From: a bacterium
Lineage (GTDB): Bacteria; UBP15; UBA6099
DNA length: 64,000 nt
Direction of reading: 5' to 3'
Assembly: GCA_029564595.1 (NCBI GenBank)
Contig: JAKQPS010000037.1
Location: forward strand, 1-64,000
The translations under genes were made by a program, and so were the position numbers. Below, one piece after another: positions 41,816 through 51,545 of this stretch. The notes beneath the pieces are model-generated. The model had not been told where the DNA came from. It saw only the letters and a program-made list of their open reading frames with translations, and made no database searches. Every line of letters begins with the position of its first letter. Position 1 is the stretch's first letter.

Positions 41816-43120
41816 TCAGTCGGTTTCTCCGCCGGACGCGCCCGCGCGCCGCATCTTTCTGTCGGTAGAGAAGATGATGAAAAGGATGGCTGCGCTCAGA
41901 GCAATGAGGGCGGCGCTGAACGCGATTGCCGCTCCCGGCAGACCCATTCTAGGTATCAGCGTGATGTTTAGTCCGAGGTTGACTGCCAGCGCGGCAAACC
42001 ACGCGACCACTATCTTTCCGCTGTATCCGTCCGAAATCAGGATTTTCCCGACCACGCTCTGAAGGTTCCAAGCGAATATGCCGGGCAGCGTCAGCAGGAA
42101 AGGAACGGCCGCGGGCGCGAAGGCTTTCCCGTAGAAGAGAACGATTAGGGGTTTTGCAAGCAGGGCGGCGGCGGCTATCGCGGGCAGCGTGGCGGCGGTT
42201 ATGCCGAGCGCTGTTTTTTTCGTCAGCGCAAGTTTTTCATCCCAACTGTCCATTCCGCACAGTTTCGGATGCACTATCTGTCCTGCCACTTGCGGAAGTA
42301 TCCGAAGAAGTCCGGCGAGAGCCACCGATATTGAATATATCCCGGCCTCTGCCGCTCCCAGATATTTAAATATGAGAATGATGTCCACTCTGAAGACAAG
42401 GAAGGCGGGGAAGGCGGCGGCGTAAGCGCGCGCGCCGTAGCTGAACATTTCCTTGAGAAGCGCTGGAGAAAATTCCGGCCTGCCTGAAGCCTGCCTAGCG
42501 ATTCTCGCGGTTCCCCACGCCGCAAGCGGTATCATGCTGACTATCGCCATAGCGAGCGCTGACACGGGCGTCGCTCCGCCGGTGAAATACGCCGCGCACA
42601 GCAGAGCTAGCAGAATGACAGGAGGCCCGATTGTGGAGATGTTGAATGCCCGGACGTCCTTCATGCCGAGCAACATGTTGGAAGCCACGGTGATGGTCTG
42701 CCCGACGGGGATGTAGAGGAGGGCGAGGAAAAGAAGAGAGCCGTCGATGGAAAATAAGTCGGGCCGAAAGCGCGCCACAGCGGCCGCGCCCGCCGCAGAA
42801 ATCAGACCCGCCGCAAGGCACACCGCCATCGCGTTTGCCAGAACCGGCCCGATAAGCGTTCGGTCCCGCGCCGGGAAATACACGCTCGACGTGTGAAGCC
42901 CGAGGCCTGAAAGCTGTATGCCGACGGAGCCGATGAACATCGCCACCGCCAGAAGCCCCCGGCCTTCTTCCAGCAGCATCCGGGCGGTGGCGACTGAGAC
43001 GGCGAAGTTCACGCCCAACAGAAGCGCCCTCGTGCCGAACGTCTCGGCGATATTCCTGAGCATTTCCCCTCGCGGGGCGGACGCCGCGGCGGTTCCGAGG
43101 TTTTCTCCGCTTTCTTCCAA
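41816..43120 (-). CDS. Polysaccharide flippase (Wzx/MATE-like)
   Basis: About 434 residues if begun at TTG 43120, which has AAGGG nine bases upstream; ATG 43063 (MLRNIAETFG) is the main alternative. About 12-14 membrane helices. The N-terminus reads GTRALLLGVNFAVSVATARMLLEEGRGLLAVA, the typical first two helices of Wzx-like oligosaccharide flippases with the conserved GxGxxA-like turn. The C-terminal portion has ISDGYSGKIVVAWFAALAVNL. It should move lipid-linked repeat units to the periplasmic side. It is transcribed opposite to the xer gene and away from the next methyltransferase. No Wzy polymerase is obvious in the window. Confidence 0.85.
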   Translation of the reverse strand: MEESGENLGTAAASAPRGEMLRNIAETFGTRALLLGVNFAVSVATARMLLEEGRGLLAVAMFIGSVGIQLSGLGLHTSSVYFPARDRTLIGPVLANAMAVCLAAGLISAAGAAAVARFRPDLFSIDGSLLFLALLYIPVGQTITVASNMLLGMKDVRAFNISTIGPPVILLALLCAAYFTGGATPVSALAMAIVSMIPLAAWGTARIARQASGRPEFSPALLKEMFSYGARAYAAAFPAFLVFRVDIILIFKYLGAAEAGIYSISVALAGLLRILPQVAGQIVHPKLCGMDSWDEKLALTKKTALGITAATLPAIAAAALLAKPLIVLFYGKAFAPAAVPFLLTLPGIFAWNLQSVVGKILISDGYSGKIVVAWFAALAVNLGLNITLIPRMGLPGAAIAFSAALIALSAAILFIIFSTDRKMRRAGASGGETD

Positions 43121-43180
43121 TTGCCTGTCCCTTCGATACGCTTCCGCGCGTTGCGTGGGCAGAAACCCGCGTTCCGCTGT

Positions 43181-43186
43181 ATTATA
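43181..43186 (-). promoter_or_regulatory. -10 box (TATAAT) for the flippase gene
   Basis: TATAAT on the minus strand, 60 bases before the TTG start. A TACAAT on the plus strand (43241-43246) may serve the divergent methyltransferase. Neither has a clear -35. Confidence 0.4.
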
Positions 43187-43294
43187 CAGGACGCGCGGCG
43201 CGATAGAAACCGCCCGCTTTCGCCACAGGCCGCATGCTGATACAATATTAGAAATCGCGCGCGGCGCGCCGGAGCACGGCGCGGACATAAAAAA

Positions 43295-43990
43295 ATGGCC
43301 GACATCTATTCTGACGGGACATACCTGACGAACAACCCCGGCTGGGGCGCGGCGGACGCCGCGTGGAAGGCCTGCCACGCAGTTGATATGCTTAAACGCA
43401 ACAGCATCAGTCCGCGCTCGGTCTGCGACGTCGGTTGCGGCTCCGGAGAGACCATCGCCGCGATGTCCCGCCTAATGGGGCCGGACGTCAGCTTCGCGGG
43501 CTATGAGCCGTCACCGCAGGCGTTCGAAATCTGCGCGGCTAAAGCGGGCGGCCCTCTGTCATTTTTCAACGCCGGGCTGGAAGCCGTCCCGGACGGAGGC
43601 TTCGACGTCGTCATGGCCCTCGACATCGTCGAACATGTCGAAGACTGTTTCGGATTCCTCAGAGAGCTTGGAAAAAAAGGCAGGCACAAAATCCTGCATA
43701 TCCCTCTGGACATGACGGCGCTGTCGGCGGCGCGCCCGGCGGCGCTTGTGGAAACGCGCAGGACGTTCGGCCACATCCATTTCTTCTGCAAAGACACCGC
43801 GCTCGCCGCCCTCGAACGCGTCGGGCTTCGGACGGTCGATTGGGCGTACACAGGCTCCTCGACGGATTTCCCCGCGCCGGGCGCGAAGATGAAACTTCTC
43901 AACGCCGTAAGAAAGGCCGCGTTCAGGGTCAGCCCGGACGCGGCGGTCAGGCTTCTTGGAGGCTGGTCGCTTCTTGTTCTCGCCGAATGA
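43295..43990 (+). CDS. Class I SAM-dependent methyltransferase
   Basis: 231 residues. Motif I is VCDVGCGSGETIAAM. It is followed by FAGYEPSPQAF, FDVVMALDIVEHVEDCFGFL and a HFFCKDTALAALERVGL segment, typical of Methyltransf_23/UbiG-like enzymes in polysaccharide clusters. No strong ribosome site is visible; GGAG is about 20 bases upstream. It starts divergently from the flippase and leads into a GT2 gene 45 bases later. The substrate is probably a sugar or sugar-lipid. Confidence 0.85.
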   Translation: MADIYSDGTYLTNNPGWGAADAAWKACHAVDMLKRNSISPRSVCDVGCGSGETIAAMSRLMGPDVSFAGYEPSPQAFEICAAKAGGPLSFFNAGLEAVPDGGFDVVMALDIVEHVEDCFGFLRELGKKGRHKILHIPLDMTALSAARPAALVETRRTFGHIHFFCKDTALAALERVGLRTVDWAYTGSSTDFPAPGAKMKLLNAVRKAAFRVSPDAAVRLLGGWSLLVLAE

Positions 43991-44035
43991 CACGGCGGGC
44001 GGAGACGCGGGAAACATGATGGACAACGCGGGAAA

Positions 44036-45004
44036 ATGAAAACAGTAACAGTCGCCATAGGGACGCATAACCGCAGGGAAATCCTGCGCAAATGCCTCTC
44101 CGCGCTCGCCGCCCAGACCTATCCCGCCGAACTGATAGAGGTTGTGGTGGTGGACAACGAAAGCTCCGACGGCTCTCGCGAGATGGTAGAATCATTCAAA
44201 GCTCCGTATAAGTTGAAATACGCGTGGCAGAAGAACCGAGCGGACGACTCGTCGAATGTGGGCGCGCGGCTGGCTTCGGGCGAAATTGTCATATTCATCG
44301 ACGACGATGTCATCCCGCATTCGGCGATGGTCGAAGAGCACGTGAAGACGCACGAGCGGAACGAGGGGCCGGCGGCTGTCATCGGTCGCTTGGACTGGCC
44401 CGCAGGAAAACCAATGTCGCCGTTCGAGGAATACGCCTGCAGCTCCGGCGCGCTTATGGCCTGCCACAAAATTAAAGACCCTGAAAATGTCGACTTCAAA
44501 TACGCTCTGCACGGCAACATCTCTTTCCGCCGTGAAGATTTTCTCAAGACGGGCGGATACACCGGCGAGTACTACATGGCCGACACAGTGTTCGCGCACA
44601 GAGCCAAGACCGAGTTCGGGATGGCGCTGAAACACAACCCGGCGGCGTCCGCCGACCATGTGGAATGCGCGCCGTTCCCTCTGTATCTTGATAGGCGGGA
44701 GCTGTGCGGCGCGGCGGCGGTCTCATACGTCCACCGGCATCCAGAGCTTGCGGGCGCGTTGCGGACCACGCTGGCAGGCGGCGGCGGCGCGGGCGCGCGC
44801 TCTCTCAGGGCCGCGCTCTTCATCGCCCACAACGCTCTTCGCCCTCTCATCCCGGCCCTTGAAAAACTTTATCCAGCCTCAAAACCCCTGTTGTTTTTCA
44901 GCTACAGGGTTTGCGCGTTGCACAGATACTTAAAGGGCGCCAGAGACAGGATGCTCGACGCTCAAAAACACGGCCTCAAGGAGTTCGTGGACCCGCTTGT
45001 GTGA
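44036..45004 (+). CDS. Family 2 glycosyltransferase
   Basis: 322 residues. GT-A motifs are VTVAIGTHNRREILRKCL, VVVVDNESSDGSREMV, the metal-binding IVIFIDDDVIPH and GNISFRREDFLKTGG with YMADTVFAHRAK. The C-terminal part (about 225-300) contains hydrophobic helices but no strong membrane anchors. It should add a sugar in the cytoplasm to a lipid-linked acceptor. CGGGAAA lies just before the ATG, and the gene ends 12 bases from the convergent SGNH hydrolase gene. Confidence 0.9.
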   Translation: MKTVTVAIGTHNRREILRKCLSALAAQTYPAELIEVVVVDNESSDGSREMVESFKAPYKLKYAWQKNRADDSSNVGARLASGEIVIFIDDDVIPHSAMVEEHVKTHERNEGPAAVIGRLDWPAGKPMSPFEEYACSSGALMACHKIKDPENVDFKYALHGNISFRREDFLKTGGYTGEYYMADTVFAHRAKTEFGMALKHNPAASADHVECAPFPLYLDRRELCGAAAVSYVHRHPELAGALRTTLAGGGGAGARSLRAALFIAHNALRPLIPALEKLYPASKPLLFFSYRVCALHRYLKGARDRMLDAQKHGLKEFVDPLV

Positions 45005-45016
45005 AGCCGGGGCGCG

Positions 45017-46219
45017 TCAGCGGCGTTTGCGTTCAGAGATTTCGCGCGCCGAGCTTTCTATCCCGTCGGCGACGAACTCCGCAAGACGCTCTTCCCCCGA
45101 CACGGTCAGATGCACGGAATCGGAAAAGAAATCATCTCGAGGAACAAATTCGGAGAGGCTCCAACTGGCGGCGTCCAAGAGGGCGCAGCCTTCCTTGCGC
45201 GCGGTCTCGCGCAGCAGCTTGTTGTATCTGTCGGTGAGAGCGGCAAGAACAAACGGGTTGTCCGTGAATTCCGGCAGATGGCCCTTTTTTAGGGCCTCTT
45301 CCGAGGGAGCCGCGCCGGGCGCGTACAAACCCGCCAGCGTCATCAGCGCGGTCTCGCTTCCCGCTGATTTCATTTCAGAAACAATCCGCGACACATCGTC
45401 CATGAAAGACACGCTCATGGTGGAAACGGTTTTTATCCGAGGGTCGCGCGGATTCGGCCGCTTGGGTTTTTTATACAGCCACAACGCCGCTTCCACAGGG
45501 TCGGAAGGCCGTCCCGCCATGTTTATCAGCTTCCGGACGACCTTTGCCGAACCCAGTCGCGCGGACAATCCGAAATATATCTGTTCGGCGTATAAACCGT
45601 TCCAGCCGATGTACACGACCGCGATGTCAGGCTTAAGAGCCTTCAGCTTGTCTATGTTGTACAGCGTGTTTCGAGGTGCGTGGCCGGGAATCCCGGCGTT
45701 TATCACCTCGACGTCCACTCCCCGCGCGCGGAGGGCCTTCTCGAGCGAGCGCGGATACGACAGCTTGTCAATAAAAGAGCCGAACGTGCATGAATCCCCG
45801 ATTGCCACTATCCTGACCTTCAAGGGATCGTCTCCTATTTCCGGCCCCTTGAAGCCGAGGCTGTTAATCGCAAGAACCGTTTCGTCCGAGTCGATCCCGC
45901 GTTCGCGTTGTATTTCGAGCATGGACTCGACCGCCAGAACGCGGCCTTCCGCTTTGTGTGTTTCAAGCAGTTCGTTAAAAGTGAAAGAGACGCCCGGGCG
46001 AAGGACGAAGTTGCCGGGATGCTCCGGGTCCGGCATTTTGTGAGGGCCAAGGCCCTGAGCGGAAGACGGGGTCCGCCGCTCGTTAATGCTTTCCTTGAAC
46101 AGCAACAGGGCGCGCGCTCCCGCCTCGACGACCGCCGCCGCCAGAAGAAGCGCGATCGCCGCGAACAACAGGTTTCCGCGCCGGGGCGCGCCGCCTTTTT
46201 CCGTCCTGCTGTTTTTCAT
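45017..46219 (-). CDS. Membrane-anchored SGNH/GDSL hydrolase
   Basis: 400 residues from ATG 46219 (MKNSRTEKGG), with GGAG eight bases upstream. There is one N-terminal membrane segment (NLLFAAIALLLAAAVVEAGA), so the catalytic domain is outside the cytoplasm. SGNH blocks: AIGDSCTFGSF (Ser), NAGIPGHAPRNT (Gly), YIGWNGLYAEQ (Asn) and FFSDSVHLTVSGEERLA (Asp and His). The layout matches the enzymes that add or remove acetyl or other acyl groups on surface polysaccharides. It is in the same direction as the methyltransferase at 46320, 100 bases downstream of it. Confidence 0.87.
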   Translation of the reverse strand: MKNSRTEKGGAPRRGNLLFAAIALLLAAAVVEAGARALLLFKESINERRTPSSAQGLGPHKMPDPEHPGNFVLRPGVSFTFNELLETHKAEGRVLAVESMLEIQRERGIDSDETVLAINSLGFKGPEIGDDPLKVRIVAIGDSCTFGSFIDKLSYPRSLEKALRARGVDVEVINAGIPGHAPRNTLYNIDKLKALKPDIAVVYIGWNGLYAEQIYFGLSARLGSAKVVRKLINMAGRPSDPVEAALWLYKKPKRPNPRDPRIKTVSTMSVSFMDDVSRIVSEMKSAGSETALMTLAGLYAPGAAPSEEALKKGHLPEFTDNPFVLAALTDRYNKLLRETARKEGCALLDAASWSLSEFVPRDDFFSDSVHLTVSGEERLAEFVADGIESSAREISERKRR

Positions 46220-46319
46220 TGTCGTCGCTCCATTTCGCGCGCGGTTCTCTTCCAGCCTCTCAAAAGCATGGGCGGGAACCGATAGCGCGCGAAAAACGCG
46301 CCCCCGCCGGATTCCGAGC

Positions 46320-47195
46320 CTACGCGCGCGGCGGTTTGCGCGCCGCGACAAGAAGCGAGCCGCCGAAAGGCAGCCGCGCTCCAGCCTTCAACGCCGCTCT
46401 CTCCGCCCCCATGATTTTTTCCATCGCCGCGTTCATCAGCCCCGGCCTCAACTCGGTCGATATTTCGCGTCCGCTCGATATCATCCAAACCATTCTTGAC
46501 GCCAACATTGCCGGGAACAGCAGCGTCATGAACGATGTCATGCGCTCGATCGCGAATCCGGCGGCCTCGATTTTTTCTTTCAACTCCCTCGCGCCGTATC
46601 TTCGCCTGTGAAAACTCATCTCGTCATATTTCGACCACAGCCACTGGTGCTGAGGGACTGTGACAAGAATCCCCCCGCCCGGCTTGGCGGCCTCGAACAT
46701 CCCCGCCAGAGCGCCCGTGTCGTTTTCTATGTGCTCAAGAACGTCGAACGCGCATACTACGTCAAATTCTTCATAGAAAGGAACGCGTGTCGCGTCCATC
46801 TGTATCAACTCCGCGCGAGGCGAAAGCCTTTTTGCCGCGAACTCCAGCCCGCGCGAAAACGCCTCCGCTCCGCACACCCTTATCCCCGGAAAAGACCTCT
46901 CGATGTGCGACAGCACAAAGCCCGTGCCGCAGCCCGCCTCCAGCAGGCTTTCCGTTTCAGGAAAAAACTTCCTTAATCCCCACTCTATCATTTTGTTGCG
47001 CGACGCAAACCAGAAACTTCCCGCCTCGCGTTCGGCCAGAAACTCGAACACGGAAGAATCGAATCCTTCGCAACTTTCGTCCAGTTCAGGCGCTAAACGG
47101 ACGACTCCGCCGACGATAGGCGGGACAACTCCGCACGATGGGCAGCCCCATGCGACGCTTTCGTATACGAAATCGCAGTTCAGACACTTTTTCAT
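46320..47195 (-). CDS. SAM-dependent methyltransferase with N-terminal zinc ribbon
   Basis: 291 residues from ATG 47195 (MKKCLNCDFVYE). The N-terminus has two CxxC knuckles (CLNC and CPSC), a small zinc ribbon often found on methyltransferases in polysaccharide and aminosugar clusters. Motif I is LLEAGCGTGFVLSHI. It is followed by VCGAEAFSRGLEFA, FDVVCAFDVLEHIEND, ILVTVPQHQWLWSKYDE and a C-terminal hydrophobic stretch (MTLLFPAMLASRMVWMI). The ribosome site is weak. It is the first gene of a two-gene minus-strand unit with the SGNH hydrolase. Confidence 0.87.
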   Translation of the reverse strand: MKKCLNCDFVYESVAWGCPSCGVVPPIVGGVVRLAPELDESCEGFDSSVFEFLAEREAGSFWFASRNKMIEWGLRKFFPETESLLEAGCGTGFVLSHIERSFPGIRVCGAEAFSRGLEFAAKRLSPRAELIQMDATRVPFYEEFDVVCAFDVLEHIENDTGALAGMFEAAKPGGGILVTVPQHQWLWSKYDEMSFHRRRYGARELKEKIEAAGFAIERMTSFMTLLFPAMLASRMVWMISSGREISTELRPGLMNAAMEKIMGAERAALKAGARLPFGGSLLVAARKPPRA

Positions 47196-47479
47196 TCCAA
47201 CCGTCCGCTCTCGTTGCAACCGCGAAAGAATGCCGCTCTTGTTCTATGCTCAATCAACGGCAGACATTCAGCATTCACGCCGCCTGAAAGCCGGAGCGCG
47301 GTTAAAGCCCGCGCATGCGTATTATTTTACTTCATTTTATTATCCCCAAAGGAATCGCTGGGCTAAAAACTTCAATGCCGCGCGGCCCCGGCGGTCAATT
47401 GGGCCTCGGTGTTGCCTGTTTTCTGTTTTTAAGTTATTTTTTTCATAGAAGAATATTCATTGCGGACGTCGGACTGCCA

Positions 47480-48460
47480 TTGAAAACTTGCGGAACACAA
47501 ATCGAAGGATTCAGGAAAGGCGTTTCCGTCGTCGTTCCCGTTTACAACAGCGAGGGAATGATACGGACGCTGGTGGAGCGAGCGCGCGCGGCGCTCGACT
47601 CGATTGGCCGCGAGTATGAGCTGATACTGGTCAACGACGGAAGCGCGGACGGAAGCTGGAAAAAAATCCGCGAAGCCGCCGCTGAACACGGCTGGATAAC
47701 CGGCATCAACCTCATGCGCAACTACGGCCAGCACAACGCCCTCCTGTGCGGCGTCAGAAAAGCGCAATACTCCGTCACCGTGACGATGGACGACGACCTT
47801 CAGCATCCCCCGGAAGAAATCCGCAAGCTTATCGACAAGCTGGATGAAGGCTTCGATGTTGTTTATGGAGTTCCGGAAGAAGAAAAACATGGATTCTGGC
47901 GCGGCGTCGCGTCAAGATTCACAAAAATCACGATGCGGAGAGTAATGGGCGTAAAAAGCGCGGAAGATATTAGCGCGTTCAGGGCGTTTCGAACCAATAC
48001 CAGAGCCGCATTTGCCGACTACAACGCTCCCTTTGTTGTCATAGACGTGTTGCTGACATGGGGAACGACGCGTTTTGCCTCGATGACAGTAAGACGCGAC
48101 TGTAGATCATTTGGAAGGTCCAACTACACATTCCGAAAACTTATTTATCACGCGCTTGTCATGATAACCAGTTTCAGCGTCGCGCCCCTTCAACTGGCCA
48201 GCGTAGCCGGGTTCGCGTTTACGGCATTCGGAGTGTTTTTGTTGGCATACGTATTGGCCGTTTATTTTATCAACAAGGGCAGCATTCCGGGATTTCCCTT
48301 TCTTGCTTCAATCATATCGATATTTTCCGGAGTGCAATTGTTTGTTCTCGGCATTATCGGAGAATACTTGGCGCGCGTTCATACCCACAGCATGAAAAGG
48401 CCGCCGTTTGCCGTCAAAGAGATTAGCGGACGCGCCGGACGCGAAGAAGACGGTGATTGA
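47480..48460 (+). CDS. Family 2 glycosyltransferase, ArnC/polyprenyl-phosphate type
   Basis: About 326 residues if begun at TTG 47480; the frame is open to 47315 and an ATG at 47375 would add 35 residues, so the start is uncertain. GT-A motifs are VSVVVPVYNSEGM, LILVNDGSADGS, NYGQHNALLCGV and the metal site VTMDDDLQHPP. Two C-terminal membrane helices (SVAGFAFTAFGVFLLAYVL and FLASIISIFSGVQLFVLGII) are the mark of ArnC/GtrB-like enzymes that charge polyprenyl phosphate. It could supply the GT-C enzyme at 39062. The region 47196-47479 before it is AT-richer and holds no other gene. A GNAT gene starts two bases after the stop. Confidence 0.87.
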   Translation: MKTCGTQIEGFRKGVSVVVPVYNSEGMIRTLVERARAALDSIGREYELILVNDGSADGSWKKIREAAAEHGWITGINLMRNYGQHNALLCGVRKAQYSVTVTMDDDLQHPPEEIRKLIDKLDEGFDVVYGVPEEEKHGFWRGVASRFTKITMRRVMGVKSAEDISAFRAFRTNTRAAFADYNAPFVVIDVLLTWGTTRFASMTVRRDCRSFGRSNYTFRKLIYHALVMITSFSVAPLQLASVAGFAFTAFGVFLLAYVLAVYFINKGSIPGFPFLASIISIFSGVQLFVLGIIGEYLARVHTHSMKRPPFAVKEISGRAGREEDGD

Positions 48461-48462
48461 AC

Positions 48463-49203
48463 ATGGAATTCGGCGCATTCAGCGTGTCTCTTTCAGCGAT
48501 AGACGAAGAACGCTTCGGTCACAAGGCTGCCAGAGCTTCGATGGTGTCAAAAGATGTCATTCCGGAGCTTATGGATTTTTGCGCGAAGAACGATGTGAAA
48601 TTTCTCATCGCCCGTTGTCAATCTTCCGAGATAAAAGCCGCGCAAGAGATGGAGCGCGCGGGATTCCTTCTGATGGACACTCTGATTTACTACTCGCGCG
48701 ACCTTCATCGGACCCCCATTCCTGAAGACGATGGCAGCGTGACTATCCGTCCCTTGCATCCCGGAGAGGAAGGCCGAATCAAAGAGCTTGCCCAGCGGAT
48801 GTTCCACAAATACGTGGGGCATTATCACATGGATGAACGGCTGGACGGCGACAAATGCGACGAGGCGTACGCTTCTTGGGCCGCCATATCTTGTGTCAAT
48901 CGAGGGCCGGACAGCGAAGTGATAGCCGCGCTCTCGGAGGGGTCTATTCTGGGATTCGCTGCGCTTCGAATGAACTCGCCCCAAGAAGGCGAAGGAGTTT
49001 TAGTCGGCGTGTCGCCAGAAGCTCAAAAAAAAGGCATATCCAAGTCGCTTATGATCGGCGGGTTGGACTGGTGCTTGTCAAAGGGCGCTGATCAAATGTT
49101 GATTTCAACTCAGATGATCAACACGGCGGCGCAAAAAGTTTGGACGCGTCTCGGATTTGAACCAGCGAGAGCCATGTACACATTCCATAAATGGTTCGAT
49201 TGA
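48463..49203 (+). CDS. GNAT-family N-acetyltransferase
   Basis: 246 residues; ATG 48463 lies two bases after the glycosyltransferase stop, so they are translationally linked. The N-terminal half is a degenerate GNAT-like region ([22 protein letters not shown]). The C-terminal half has the acetyl-CoA site ([20 protein letters not shown]) and [21 protein letters not shown]. The two-part layout resembles dTDP-fucosamine acetyltransferase WecD-like enzymes, which N-acetylate aminosugars. The neighbouring glycosyltransferase and oxidoreductase support a sugar-modifying role. Confidence 0.82.
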   Translation: MEFGAFSVSLSAIDEERFGHKAARASMVSKDVIPELMDFCAKNDVKFLIARCQSSEIKAAQEMERAGFLLMDTLIYYSRDLHRTPIPEDDGSVTIRPLHPGEEGRIKELAQRMFHKYVGHYHMDERLDGDKCDEAYASWAAISCVNRGPDSEVIAALSEGSILGFAALRMNSPQEGEGVLVGVSPEAQKKGISKSLMIGGLDWCLSKGADQMLISTQMINTAAQKVWTRLGFEPARAMYTFHKWFD

Positions 49204-49219
49204 CCGGAGGTTCCGCAGA

Positions 49220-51358
49220 ATGAAACAGGTTTTCATGTCGCAGGGCGGGGCGGTAGTCAAGGAAGTCCCGGCTCCGGAAGCGCGGCCCGGCTGCGTCCTC
49301 GTGCGGGTTTCCCATTCGTGCATCTCCGCCGGAACAGAAATGAGCGGTCTGGCGGCGACCGCCGGCGAGCCGCTGGTTAAGCGCGCGCTCAGGCAGCCCG
49401 ACAAGGCGGCCAAAGTTCTCGGCATGGCCCTGCGCGAGGGCGTGGGCGCGGCCCGCAGCTTCGTGTCCGACCGCCTGTCAGTCGATTCCCCAGCCGGTTA
49501 TTCCGCCGCCGGAGTGGTGGTCGCGCGCGGCGAGGGCGTCTCCGAATTCGCTCCTGGCGACACGGTGGCATGCGCGGGCGCTCAGTGCGCCCATCACGCC
49601 GAATTCATCTGCGTCCCCCGCAATCTCGCCGTCCTAGTTCCCGGCGGCCTCGACATCAGGCGCGCCAGCGCGGTCACCCTCTGCTCTATCGCCATGCAAG
49701 GCGTCCGCCGCGCCGCGCCGTCCCTCGGCGAAACCTTCGTCGTCATCGGCCTCGGCATTCTCGGCCAGCTAACGGCCCAACTGCTCAAAGCGTCCGGCTG
49801 CCGCGTCATCGGCGCGGACTTCGCCCCCGAACGCGTCCAGCTGGCTCTCTCCTGTGGCATGTTCTCCGGCGTCGTCCCGGCGGATGAAGACCTCGCGGAA
49901 AAAACTCTCCGCCTCACTGCCGCGGACGGCGCGGACGGCGCAATTATTGCCGCCGCCTCTTCTTCCAACGACATCGTTTCCACCGCCTTCAACGTGTGCC
50001 GCAAAAAAGGCCGCGTTGTCCTTGTCGGCGACGTCGGCCTCAACTTGGTCCGCGAGGATTTCTACGGCAAGGAAATCGATTTCCTCATATCCTCCTCTTA
50101 CGGCCCCGGCCGCTACGACCCGCAGTACGAGGAGAAGGGCCTCGACTATCCTATCGGCTATGTTCGCTGGACGGAAAACCGCAACATGTCTGAATGCCTC
50201 CGGCTCATGGAGTCCGGCGCGCTCGACATTGACCCGCTGATATCCGCCGAGTTCCCGGTGGACGACGCGGCGGCGGCGTACGAATCGCTGCGCGCGGCGG
50301 AGAACCGCCCGATGATGGTTCTGCTTTCGTATCCCGGCGCTGAATCGAAGCCCGCGCCCGCGCGCAAGACTCCCAACCCGGCGCACAAGCCTTCCGGGCC
50401 GGGAGCCGTCCGGGTCTCGCTCATCGGCTCCGGCTCTTTCGCCAAGGCAGTCCATCTGCCGATTATCCGCTCCATGCCGGACAAGCTGGCTCTCAAAGCG
50501 GTCGTTTCCACCAAAGGCCACGAAGCCGCCGCCGTCGCAAAACAGTTCGGCGCGGAATATTCGGCCACGGACTACCTCGAAACGCTCGCCGACCCTGCGG
50601 TGGACGCCGTAGTAATCGCCACCCGCCACGACTCTCACGCTCCTCTCGCTCTTGCCGCCCTCGAAGCTGGCAAACACGTCTTCGTTGAAAAACCGACCGC
50701 TATTGACAGACCGCAACTTGAAAAAATTCGCGAATTCTACTCCGCCGAAGACGGCTGCCCCCGGCCCATCCTTATGACGGGCTACAATAGGCGGTTCTCC
50801 CCGTTCGCGCGCCGATGCTCCGAACTTCTGGCCGCAAGGACAAGCCCTGTGATTATCAACTACAGGATGAACGCGGGCCGCCTGCCTCAAGGCCACTGGG
50901 CCAACGGAGAGCAGGGCGGCGGACGCAACATCGGCGAGGCGTGCCACATTTACGACCTCTTCACGTTTCTCACAAACAGCCGCGCGGCTAAGGTGTCCGC
51001 CACCCCCGTCCGCCCGCTTCCCGACTTCTGCTCTCCCTCTGAGAACTTCGTCGCAACCATTTCTTTCGAGGACGGCTCTCTTGCCACCCTGACGTATACC
51101 TCCCTCGGCTCGACCGACCACCCGAAGGAAACTATGGATATATATTTCGACGGAAAAGTTATTTCCCTTTTTGACTACGAGCGTCTGGAAGTCGCGGGCG
51201 CGAAAGCTCAGGGCTTCTCTCTAAAAGAAAAATCAAAAGGCCACAAGGAAGAACTCGACGAGTTCGCCTCCGCCGTCCGCGATGGCCGAATGCCCATCCC
51301 TCTGTGGCAGATTTTTCAGGCGTCCGAGATAAGCTTCCAAGTCGAGGACGCTCTGTAG
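49220..51358 (+). CDS. Bi-domain oxidoreductase: zinc-type alcohol dehydrogenase plus Gfo/Idh/MocA
   Basis: 712 residues from ATG 49220, with GGAGG ten bases upstream. The first ~375 residues are an MDR-type dehydrogenase ([30 protein letters not shown], nucleotide site [16 protein letters not shown]). The second part is a Gfo/Idh/MocA domain ([36 protein letters not shown], the catalytic-site EKP in [12 protein letters not shown], and [10 protein letters not shown]). This two-domain protein is characteristic of polysaccharide clusters, where it commonly neighbours a heparinase-like protein, as here. It probably oxidises or reduces a nucleotide or lipid-linked sugar. It ends the locus before repeat copy E. 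Confidence 0.92.
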   Translation: MKQVFMSQGGAVVKEVPAPEARPGCVLVRVSHSCISAGTEMSGLAATAGEPLVKRALRQPDKAAKVLGMALREGVGAARSFVSDRLSVDSPAGYSAAGVVVARGEGVSEFAPGDTVACAGAQCAHHAEFICVPRNLAVLVPGGLDIRRASAVTLCSIAMQGVRRAAPSLGETFVVIGLGILGQLTAQLLKASGCRVIGADFAPERVQLALSCGMFSGVVPADEDLAEKTLRLTAADGADGAIIAAASSSNDIVSTAFNVCRKKGRVVLVGDVGLNLVREDFYGKEIDFLISSSYGPGRYDPQYEEKGLDYPIGYVRWTENRNMSECLRLMESGALDIDPLISAEFPVDDAAAAYESLRAAENRPMMVLLSYPGAESKPAPARKTPNPAHKPSGPGAVRVSLIGSGSFAKAVHLPIIRSMPDKLALKAVVSTKGHEAAAVAKQFGAEYSATDYLETLADPAVDAVVIATRHDSHAPLALAALEAGKHVFVEKPTAIDRPQLEKIREFYSAEDGCPRPILMTGYNRRFSPFARRCSELLAARTSPVIINYRMNAGRLPQGHWANGEQGGGRNIGEACHIYDLFTFLTNSRAAKVSATPVRPLPDFCSPSENFVATISFEDGSLATLTYTSLGSTDHPKETMDIYFDGKVISLFDYERLEVAGAKAQGFSLKEKSKGHKEELDEFASAVRDGRMPIPLWQIFQASEISFQVEDAL

Positions 51359-51425
51359 GGGCCGCTTTTTCTCCCAACGCCTATAGCGCCACGAATTCTC
51401 AATAGCCGATTTCAATTTAGACCCA

Positions 51426-51500
51426 AGTTTGAAAAGTTTGGGAAAAGGGGCTTTGGGAAAGAACCCTTTCCAAAGGGTTTTTCCCCAACCGCCGAAGGCG
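51426..51500 (-). repeat. Two-hairpin repeat, copy E (first hairpin only)
   Basis: In reverse orientation: CGCCTTCGGCGG, then TTGGGGAAAAACCCTTT, GG, AAAGGGTTCTTTCCCAAA, then GCCCCTTTTCCCAAACTTTTC. Pairing is kept despite changes against copy A. It lies in the convergent gap between genes ending at 51358 and 51546. Confidence 0.8.
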
Positions 51501-51545
51501 AAAACTTCTTCTATTCGGTTTTCAGTTTTTATCTCGCGTTGCGAT

